DNA from: Polytrichum commune
Taxonomy: Eukaryota > Streptophyta > Polytrichopsida > Polytrichales > Polytrichaceae
DNA: 64,000 bases
NCBI GenBank assembly: GCA_950295325.1
Contig: OX485808.1
Location: 18,868,527 to 18,932,526 of the forward strand
Reading direction: 5' to 3'
Of this stretch, positions 31,598 to 39,407 are shown one piece after another. Both the position numbers and the translations under genes were made by a program. The notes beneath the pieces were generated by a model. That model worked only from the letters and a program-made list of their open reading frames with translations. It made no database searches and was not told the origin of the DNA. The first letter of the stretch is position 1. Every line of letters starts with the position of its first letter.

Positions 31598-34500
31598 TCA
31601 GGATCGCTTTGGGATTTTCATGCTTCCAGGGTCATATTGAGGGAGGTAGAGCAATGTGCGTGCATGTGGTGTTGATATGATCCTTTGCTCCAGTGTGCGT
31701 TTCCGATCTTCAAGGGCCCTGGTTATGTATCCATTTAGCTGTATTCGGTGAAAGCTTTGCGGAAAAGAGTCAGGGTATTTTCTGACAAGGTCTTGGTGTA
31801 GGTGACTGGCTTGATGTAGAAGTGAAGTGTCCTCTCCTGCTAATGTATCAAGTGCAGATAGGAAGTCGGGAAAGTTGGAATCGGCCATCTGTTGTATCTC
31901 CTTAACTAGGTCTAAGTCATATGGTTCAATCTGAGGCAGTGAGTTCCTGTTTTCTATGTTAGTATAGAACTCTTCATGATGCCTTTGAATGTGGTTAAGG
32001 GCCGAAATGCAAAACCTTGTGAGATAGAAATTTGGGTTTGTGGATGTTATTTCTGCGAGTCCCTTTGGTAAGACCAGATCCTTTAGAACCCACATAAAAA
32101 TTAGCAAATCCCTTGCAGCTGAGTTCGCTTTTGCCCATAATTCCTGAAATTGTTCCTTTGAGAGGTGACTCTTGTTCCAAATGTCGGGAAGGTTGCTCCA
32201 TCTCAAGATCATAGGTTTGAATGCTCTGTAGTACTGAAAAATACTAACTGGGGGTGGCAGATTTTGCATTGTTACTGTAATAGCATTGCCGAGATCTTCA
32301 ATGTTATCAAACCCTAAGAGACGCTCTAATGCGTAAGGATCTGGTATTTCTTCCTCTTGTTCAATCTTGGCTTGAAGTTCATCTCTCTCCGCTATTACCT
32401 GGTATAGTTCCGTTCTGAGAGTCCTAAGTGTGTGATGGATTTTGGTTGTGACTCTGTGTAGCAGTTTTTGTGCCGACATTTGTTCCTCTGTCGCAGGTTG
32501 TTTTTGAATCCATAAATCGAAGGCTTCGATTTTCGCAATTTCCATTACCCTGTCTTGATTTGAACGTGCTTGTGTATCTAATGTGTGAAGCTGTGTGCTG
32601 TAAGAGGCAAAGTCCTGCTGGAATGCTTGCAGGTTCGTTAAAATTTGGTGCCGAATGTCGGTGACAGTGCTGCGGAGTTGTTTTGATTTTTGCTGTAATT
32701 GATGTTCAGCGATGGCGGCTATCCTGGTTTGGTGTTGTCGGTAGTTTTGGATCTGGTCGCGGTGTTCCTGCTCCTGTCGTTGAAGGTTCTCCGCAAGCTG
32801 TTTGATGTTGACGATTTCGGCAGCATGTTGTGTTCGAAGAAGCGTTATCTCCTGGTGGTGTCGGTTCCTTTCAGCAGCTATCTGCTGGTCCATTTCGGTT
32901 GCATGCTGGCTTCGCAGGTTTTCTATTTGGGTTCGAAGTTCCTGATTTTCTCTTTGGCTGGCTGTAGCAATTCGGTGAGTGTGCCCTTCTGCTGCTTCGA
33001 TTTTTGCTTGGAGTTGCTGGTTCTCCTCAGTAAGCTGGTGGATTCGTTCCAGCGCTTTGGTGTAGAGGATTGATTTCTGCTTGTTGTCTTCGTCAATTAG
33101 TCTTTGTCGTTCTTCTGATGCTTTGTATTTGCTTTGTAGGAGACCGAATTCCTGTCTTAACAGGTTGTACTCTGCTTGAGAGGCGTTGTGGTGTGGTAAT
33201 TCGGCGTCGCGATGTAGTGCTGCTACTATCCCTGTTTGGGAATTTGGGGTTTCTTTTTGATTTTTGACTTTGTTAGACTGCTGCGCAGGTGCCGCTACAG
33301 ACTGGCTTCGGAGAGGCTCGGAGTTCGGAGGAGCGTGGTCCGTTACTTCGGCGATTTGCACTGTGTTTTCGGCGATGTTTTTTACTGCGCCTTTGGTTAC
33401 TTGTTGTAGATTCCACCTCTCTTCGGCAGCTGGGTTGTGCAGGCTTTTACTTCGGCGCCGAAGTTCCGTGTCTGTGGCTTGAGGAGTTTCGGCGAACTTG
33501 TTGGGCTCTTCGTTGTAGAGTGTTGATTTTTCTTTAGAGTTTCGGTGGTCGTTGCTGGTTTGATGCCGGCCTTGCTGATCGCCGAAGTTAGTCTGTAGAA
33601 GTTCCAATTTCTGTTCGAGCGGCTGGTTTACTCCTTTAGAGGTTTTGTCGATGCAGCTGATGCGGTCATTGTAACCGATTGCTGGCTCAATGTCGGCTTG
33701 GAGGATTTTTAGTTGAAGTTGGTCGCCTGTCTGAAGAGCTGCGGTGTTTGAAAGAGGCACAGTTGTGGTGTCCCTAAGACGATGTTCCTCTGTTGTACCA
33801 ATGTTTGAGTTCAATTCCCGCATCTCGGAATTTCCTGGGTTGGCCGCTTCTGAATCTGGAACAAATTTCTGTATGTTTTGTATCGCATTCTGATCTGCTT
33901 CGTTAAGTGGTTGCTCATGTTGTACCTTGTTGGATGCTAGTGATGTTTCTGTGATCAAATTCCCGAGGGATTGGGTAGCCTGATTGAGTTGCTGCCAAAT
34001 ACTTCTCAACTGTATTGGGTTGAACTGTAATGTGGTATCGTTTATTGTGCTTAGAAACACATTGTTGGTCGTTGTTGGTTCTATGACTGCACTCAAAGTT
34101 TTTGAAATGTCCCTTTCTTCCTTGAATGAGTCTGGTTTAACATAGGAGGGGTCTCCTAAATCAATAATAATGCTAGGAGTTGGTGTTGGTTTAGCCATGT
34201 CTGGTCCGGCTATGGCCACCAAAATCTGTGGAGGTTCTTTTGTTTTTGATGTTTCCCCTGTGGTGAGTTCCATTGGTTGGGTTTTCCTCTTTTTGGAAAT
34301 TGGTTCCTCTATTAATTCCGAAGGCATAAGAATGCCGGCCTCTATTTCTTGCTGGACTGTAAGCCGTCCTTCACTAATCAGAATCATGGTAAGTGGGGGT
34401 CCCACTAGTGTCCTCAAACTAGTAGTCTTATCCTTGTATAGTGCCTCTTTGAGAGTGATGAGTTCCGTTTTGATGTATGCATAGAACAATGCAGGCCAAT

Positions 34501-34666
34501 CAACTTCTCTTCCATTTAGAGCATCTTGTATGTGTACTACTGCTGTGCATGGTATTGTATTGGCACTGGTTCTTAGTAAAAACAATGAATTGAAAAACTT
34601 GAGAGGTTTTCTTGCCTCAAGAATTGTGCAGTCGTTAATCTTGCATGTTCCAATCTTGGTCTTCAT
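31598..34666 (-). CDS. C-terminal extension of the Ty3/gypsy polyprotein: gag-like/coiled-coil region
   Basis: About 1,020 residues in a frame shifted by one base relative to the upstream ORF. The shift maps to a run of seven T on the minus strand (about 34746-34752): codons upstream of the nominal ATG in this frame already continue the sense of the previous ORF, so the two were one reading frame. The first 120 residues are globular (NGREVDWPALFYAYIKTEL, SLRTLVGPPLTMIL). A low-complexity Thr/Pro/Glu region follows, then a very Gln/Glu/His-rich coiled coil (about residues 490-760), then a helical C-terminal domain. I know no standard pol domain here. It is like extra ORFs reported downstream of integrase in some plant gypsy lineages, but I cannot place it. 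Confidence 0.6.
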   Translation of the reverse strand: MKTKIGTCKINDCTILEARKPLKFFNSLFLLRTSANTIPCTAVVHIQDALNGREVDWPALFYAYIKTELITLKEALYKDKTTSLRTLVGPPLTMILISEGRLTVQQEIEAGILMPSELIEEPISKKRKTQPMELTTGETSKTKEPPQILVAIAGPDMAKPTPTPSIIIDLGDPSYVKPDSFKEERDISKTLSAVIEPTTTNNVFLSTINDTTLQFNPIQLRSIWQQLNQATQSLGNLITETSLASNKVQHEQPLNEADQNAIQNIQKFVPDSEAANPGNSEMRELNSNIGTTEEHRLRDTTTVPLSNTAALQTGDQLQLKILQADIEPAIGYNDRISCIDKTSKGVNQPLEQKLELLQTNFGDQQGRHQTSNDHRNSKEKSTLYNEEPNKFAETPQATDTELRRRSKSLHNPAAEERWNLQQVTKGAVKNIAENTVQIAEVTDHAPPNSEPLRSQSVAAPAQQSNKVKNQKETPNSQTGIVAALHRDAELPHHNASQAEYNLLRQEFGLLQSKYKASEERQRLIDEDNKQKSILYTKALERIHQLTEENQQLQAKIEAAEGHTHRIATASQRENQELRTQIENLRSQHATEMDQQIAAERNRHHQEITLLRTQHAAEIVNIKQLAENLQRQEQEHRDQIQNYRQHQTRIAAIAEHQLQQKSKQLRSTVTDIRHQILTNLQAFQQDFASYSTQLHTLDTQARSNQDRVMEIAKIEAFDLWIQKQPATEEQMSAQKLLHRVTTKIHHTLRTLRTELYQVIAERDELQAKIEQEEEIPDPYALERLLGFDNIEDLGNAITVTMQNLPPPVSIFQYYRAFKPMILRWSNLPDIWNKSHLSKEQFQELWAKANSAARDLLIFMWVLKDLVLPKGLAEITSTNPNFYLTRFCISALNHIQRHHEEFYTNIENRNSLPQIEPYDLDLVKEIQQMADSNFPDFLSALDTLAGEDTSLLHQASHLHQDLVRKYPDSFPQSFHRIQLNGYITRALEDRKRTLEQRIISTPHARTLLYLPQYDPGSMKIPKRS

Positions 34667-37600
34667 TTTCTCCTTGATGTTGGGAAATATGTCTGCTGCA
34701 TGTACCCTTGGTGTCCCTGGCTCCCTCTTGGCGATGAATGTGTTGAGAAAAAAATACTCCCTTCATTGTCTGCCTCCATCCCTTGCTGAAAATCGGAATC
34801 GTGTGTCCATTGAGTCTTGTTTGCATTGTGTCCACATCTAAATTGGTAATCACCTCTTGTATGACACTTGCATTCATAATCTCCCAGGTGACTCTTGTAA
34901 TGAATCGATCTAACCCTATAAGCTGTAAGAAGGTTTCTTCTTCTCTACTCGGCTCGTAATCCAAAGCACCCATATCTGTGCTAAATGTAATATCTGCAAT
35001 GGACCTTGTCATTGCTGCCTTTCCCTTCTCCTTGGCAGTCAAACCCATTGTGACATTACCTAATCCAATCCCCCAAAAGCTAATTGTTTCTATCAACCTC
35101 TCAGCTAAAATTTCTGACTCACTGAAATGAAGGTTGTTTTGCTTCTGATAAGTGCTAAGTAATCTCACAACTCTCTTCAATTCTGTGTAACTGGTATATT
35201 GAAACACTGTCCTCGAATGCCTGGACCAAGCTAAAGACGTCTTCAGTTCAGAGAGACCTTCCTCGAACTCTGCTCCAAACAGCTGTGAAAGAGAACTAAG
35301 ACTTGTGAATCTTCTGAGAGGTAGCCTTGGGAAGTCTGTTGCTAATGTCCTTGGGACAGTCTGATTAATGATGTATTCGGGTAATTCTGTTACGCTTCTT
35401 GATGTTAGCTGGCCGATCCAGCTAGGCCTTTTAACCCTGTAATTTCTGACATGGCATCTTGGTGGCTTTATCATCTTCTTACTTGTGTGTTGACAAGGTG
35501 TAGCTCCTTTATGCCTTCCTGACTTAATGCCTTCTTGTGATACCTCTTTTTGATTTGCAATTCTCTTCATGTGTAAATGGGTGGATATGGGTCCATGAAG
35601 AATATTATCTTGGATCTTTGGAATGACAGTAATTTGATGTATTATAAGTGTAATTTCAGTTCCATTGAAATTTTCTGTACTCTGTGTGGCTTTAAATTGG
35701 ATAGTATGTCTTTGAATGGATGAATGTAGGGGCGTTTTCCATTCTTGCGTAAGATGTCCATTATAGTGTAGTAGTCTAATCACGAATAGTGTATAGATTA
35801 TGCTCCATAAGTGTACCATTTTTCCACATGCGTGGTTTAAACTTCGCGTGGTAGCCAATTTGTAATGTGTATAGTTTGTTACGTCCTCCGCACATGTCAT
35901 GTTATCATAATGATGTTGTGGAATTTGACGTGTGTCTATCCCGTTGCATGCGTATGGTTCGCACCTTTCTTCTTTTGAGAGGTAAGATTTCATAATCACC
36001 TTGGTTGAAATTGATTGATCATGAACCCCATTTGCCAATGGTTGTATGGAATAACATTCCAATAATTTATGGTGAACTTCTTCATAATCCGGGGATGTAA
36101 AAATATTCATCCCGTCTTGGTTAAAAGTGATAACTTGGCTGGGGTTAACCCAGTCATATGGTAAAAACTTCTTCGATCCCCATCGTCCCAATTCTTTTTG
36201 ATGTATGGTCTTGATCTCAATGGTATCGTCATCGTGGATTCTTGTGATGGTGTATGGTCCCACCCATTTTTGTTGTTCAAAAGGTGTCTTGATTTGTATG
36301 TGTGGTAGATATTTGCTCACTACTTTTTGCCCTTTGTAAAATCTGCATGGTTTCCTTGAATGGCTTGATTCTCCCTTGTGGTGGTTGGTATTAATGGATC
36401 CGTTTATACAATTCGTACTTGTATTGTCAAGTGATGAGTTCGCGGCGTCATCCACTTCTAAAACATATGCCTTTGCTTCAAGGGGTTCATGATAAGGTTT
36501 AATCTTACTCATATTCACCCTTCCGAGATTTTCTCCTTGTAATGTGCTTACATCCACGGTATTGTTGTCATAAATTTCTGTAATTTCGTAAGGTCCACTC
36601 CATCGGATTCGGAATTTGCCCGGTCCGGGTTTGTTCATCCTTTGATGCCACAAAATCTTTTGACCCTTGTAAAATTTGGGACTTTTATTTTGTTGTGAAT
36701 TCTCCTTTGCTTGATAAGTGTTGTCGGTCTTTTCCTTGGTGTCATAAGAGGGTTTCTTGCAATGTTTGCACCTCTTGCCTTCTATTAAAGTTTTATCTTG
36801 TCGTCTTTTTCTCATAATTTGAGTGTGCTCGATATTTTCCTCCGCTTCGATACGGGTCAAATCTAAGGTCTTTAATTGTTCCATTCTCCTCTTAAGAACG
36901 GGGTGCCATTCTTGACTCTTTTGTAGATTTTCCTCGTGGTAAATGAATGTCAATGGAAGTAATGCTTCCGTTCCAAATACCAATGAGAATGGTGTATGCT
37001 TGGTGGTGACTTTGTATGCCGTTCTATATGCCCATAGTGCCGCATATAGTTTAGTGTCCCAATCCGTGCGATTGGCGTTTACCATTTTGGTAAGTGTTGT
37101 TTTAATGACTTTGTTGGTGCTCTCCGCTTGGCCATTAGCTTGAGGGTAGTAAGTTGTTGATTTACGATGCAAGACCATAAATGTCTTGGTTAGAATTTGG
37201 ATTGTCTCGTTTAGAAAGTGACTCCCTTGATCACTAACTAGTTCAATCGGACATCCGAATTTGGTGATGATCTCCTCAAATATGAATTTCGCGGTAGATG
37301 CCGCGGTATTATCCTTAAGTGCTCTTGCTTCTACCCATTTGGTAGTGTAATCCGTGGCCGTGATGATGTATCGATTTTTAGTACCCTTGGCGGGAGGATT
37401 GATTGGTCCTATAAAGTCTAATCCCCATCTTTGAAAGACTTCCGTAGGCATGATTGGGTGTAGTGGTTGTGCGGACTTGGAGACTTTTGGTCCCACTATT
37501 TGGCATATGTCGCATTGTTTGCAATACATATACACATCCCTTTTCATAGTAGGCCACCAATAGAGAGCTGTCAATATTTTGTGCAATGTAATATTTGCCG

Positions 37601-39404
37601 CAAAGTGTCCTCCCGCAATGCCTTCATGTGCTTCGGCGATGATCGCCTCGGTAATTGGTCCGGAGACACATCTCCTTTTCATTCCATCGGCTCCTTCCTT
37701 GATTAATTGGTCTCCATTAATTAGTTGAAAATGTCTACTTCTTATCGCTATTTGTTGTCTTTGAGAAGTCGTTGTCGGTGTTGTCAATCTCCCGTGCGAT
37801 AAGTAGTCAATAAATGGTGTTCTCCAATCTTCTTGTTGATCGGTGGTAATTGCTCCGCATTGAATTTTGGTTGTTGCTTTCTTCTTACATTTCGGACATT
37901 CTCCATTGATATAATGTTCCGTATCTTGTGCTATAGTAGGCCACCAATAAGGCCCGTTAAATATTTGTTGAATTGTATCATTCGGGTTGAGATGATAACC
38001 ATTTTGTTCATGCATTCTTTTGATTAGATGCTTGATTGGATCTCCTGCGATACATATTTTCGTTTCTCCGTGGTCTACTTCCTTCCGTAATTCTCCCTCT
38101 TCCATAAAGTAAGTTCCATTCTCTTGTTCAAATGGATGCCGATCTCCGGTTGTTCCTTGAATCAAGTACTCTACTATTGGTGCTCTCCAATCCAGATTGG
38201 TTGATTCATTTTTTCGTGTCGTTGGTCTAGTACCATTTCTTTGTTTGATGAAACTTTGAATATCGCGAGTCATCGTAGGCCACCAATATGGTCCTTGTGT
38301 TGCTTGTTTTATCATTTCTTCACATGTTTGATATTTTTCATGAAGTTCCTTCAAAAATCCTTGTATCCGATTCTCCGAGATGCATTCTTTAGGTATCTCA
38401 TTGGCGACAAATCGTCTCATTAGTTTCCCATTCATGATGGCGAAGAATTGACTTCTATTCGCAATCCGTTCCTTCTCTTCTCCGGTTAAGTCATTGCTCA
38501 TTACCTTTCCGAATAATAAGTATTCGAGGTAAGGTTTTCTCCAATCCGATGGTGACATTTGCTTTAATATAGTCACTTGTTTATCTTTTAGATTCATCTC
38601 TTCTTGCTTCCCATTGAGTTGTAACATGCATTCTTCACATTCATATTCCGCGTGACACTTGATGTCTTCATCAATTGTAGGCCACCAATAAGGACTAAAG
38701 AATATTAATTGCTTAGTCATAGGTAAGGTCAAATGTTTGCCTTTTGCGTTGTGAGTGGCCGCTATGAGTTTTCCTCCTCGACTTCGTGTGACGCATATTC
38801 GCGTATCTCCGTTGGGTAGTAATCTTATCAAGGTTCTTCCGTTGAGAACGAACCGCTTGCATTTGTTTGCCCATCGAAGTTGTTTTTCATTGGTAATATT
38901 TTCTCCATTTACTTGTCCATTTCTTAAGTACTCAAAATAGGGTGTTCTCCAATCCGTCGAGTGGTTTTCTTTCGTAGTTGACTCGTCATCCGATACCGAG
39001 TCTAGTACTAGAGTATCATTTTCTAGTTCATGTATTCGTCCTTCATTTTGTCTATAGCAAACCGGACATTCTTCGCAATAACTTGCTACGTCCCTCTTTC
39101 TTGTTGGCCACCAATAAGGTCCACTTAATATGGTGAGCCAAGTATTTTCGAAGGTTTGATGACGGCCTTCTTGTTCATGCGCTTCCGCGATGATCTCCTC
39201 AATAACTTGTCCTGCTATGCATGTTTTTGATTCTCCACTTGGGCTAATTCGTATTAATTTATCTCCATCCATGACGTAGGGTTCACTCGCTCTTCTTATA
39301 CGTGTTTGTTCTTCTTCCGTTGTCCCTATTATCAACAACTTTCCATACTTGAGATATTCTTTGAACGGTTTTCTCCAATCTTCCGTTGGTTGAATATAGA
39401 CCAT
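34635..39404 (-). CDS. Ty3/gypsy integrase segment with five tandem zinc-binding modules
   Basis: In the same frame as the reverse-transcriptase ORF, separated from it only by a TGA (39410-39408). Five tandem copies of an integrase N-terminal (H2C2-type) module come first, each starting DWR.P...YL..G and ending PYWWPT or LYWWPT followed by a Cys pair. The YWWPT codons lie near 39116, 38679, 38278, 37939 and 37552. The first and last copies keep a clear HH-CC set; the middle ones have lost ligands. The integrase core follows (GLDFIGPI, VSDQGSHF, NGQAE), then two copies of an SH3-like post-integrase module (FYKGQK...GPY.IT.I.D) near 36660 and 36330, a short hydrophobic segment (about 35830) and a long region without known domains. 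The integrase catalytic acids appear intact. The stop at 34635 is caused by the T7-run frameshift. Confidence 0.8.
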   Translation of the reverse strand: MVYIQPTEDWRKPFKEYLKYGKLLIIGTTEEEQTRIRRASEPYVMDGDKLIRISPSGESKTCIAGQVIEEIIAEAHEQEGRHQTFENTWLTILSGPYWWPTRKRDVASYCEECPVCYRQNEGRIHELENDTLVLDSVSDDESTTKENHSTDWRTPYFEYLRNGQVNGENITNEKQLRWANKCKRFVLNGRTLIRLLPNGDTRICVTRSRGGKLIAATHNAKGKHLTLPMTKQLIFFSPYWWPTIDEDIKCHAEYECEECMLQLNGKQEEMNLKDKQVTILKQMSPSDWRKPYLEYLLFGKVMSNDLTGEEKERIANRSQFFAIMNGKLMRRFVANEIPKECISENRIQGFLKELHEKYQTCEEMIKQATQGPYWWPTMTRDIQSFIKQRNGTRPTTRKNESTNLDWRAPIVEYLIQGTTGDRHPFEQENGTYFMEEGELRKEVDHGETKICIAGDPIKHLIKRMHEQNGYHLNPNDTIQQIFNGPYWWPTIAQDTEHYINGECPKCKKKATTKIQCGAITTDQQEDWRTPFIDYLSHGRLTTPTTTSQRQQIAIRSRHFQLINGDQLIKEGADGMKRRCVSGPITEAIIAEAHEGIAGGHFAANITLHKILTALYWWPTMKRDVYMYCKQCDICQIVGPKVSKSAQPLHPIMPTEVFQRWGLDFIGPINPPAKGTKNRYIITATDYTTKWVEARALKDNTAASTAKFIFEEIITKFGCPIELVSDQGSHFLNETIQILTKTFMVLHRKSTTYYPQANGQAESTNKVIKTTLTKMVNANRTDWDTKLYAALWAYRTAYKVTTKHTPFSLVFGTEALLPLTFIYHEENLQKSQEWHPVLKRRMEQLKTLDLTRIEAEENIEHTQIMRKRRQDKTLIEGKRCKHCKKPSYDTKEKTDNTYQAKENSQQNKSPKFYKGQKILWHQRMNKPGPGKFRIRWSGPYEITEIYDNNTVDVSTLQGENLGRVNMSKIKPYHEPLEAKAYVLEVDDAANSSLDNTSTNCINGSINTNHHKGESSHSRKPCRFYKGQKVVSKYLPHIQIKTPFEQQKWVGPYTITRIHDDDTIEIKTIHQKELGRWGSKKFLPYDWVNPSQVITFNQDGMNIFTSPDYEEVHHKLLECYSIQPLANGVHDQSISTKVIMKSYLSKEERCEPYACNGIDTRQIPQHHYDNMTCAEDVTNYTHYKLATTRSLNHACGKMVHLWSIIYTLFVIRLLHYNGHLTQEWKTPLHSSIQRHTIQFKATQSTENFNGTEITLIIHQITVIPKIQDNILHGPISTHLHMKRIANQKEVSQEGIKSGRHKGATPCQHTSKKMIKPPRCHVRNYRVKRPSWIGQLTSRSVTELPEYIINQTVPRTLATDFPRLPLRRFTSLSSLSQLFGAEFEEGLSELKTSLAWSRHSRTVFQYTSYTELKRVVRLLSTYQKQNNLHFSESEILAERLIETISFWGIGLGNVTMGLTAKEKGKAAMTRSIADITFSTDMGALDYEPSREEETFLQLIGLDRFITRVTWEIMNASVIQEVITNLDVDTMQTRLNGHTIPIFSKGWRQTMKGVFFSQHIHRQEGARDTKGTCSRHISQHQGENEDQDWNMQD

Positions 39405-39407
39405 GTA

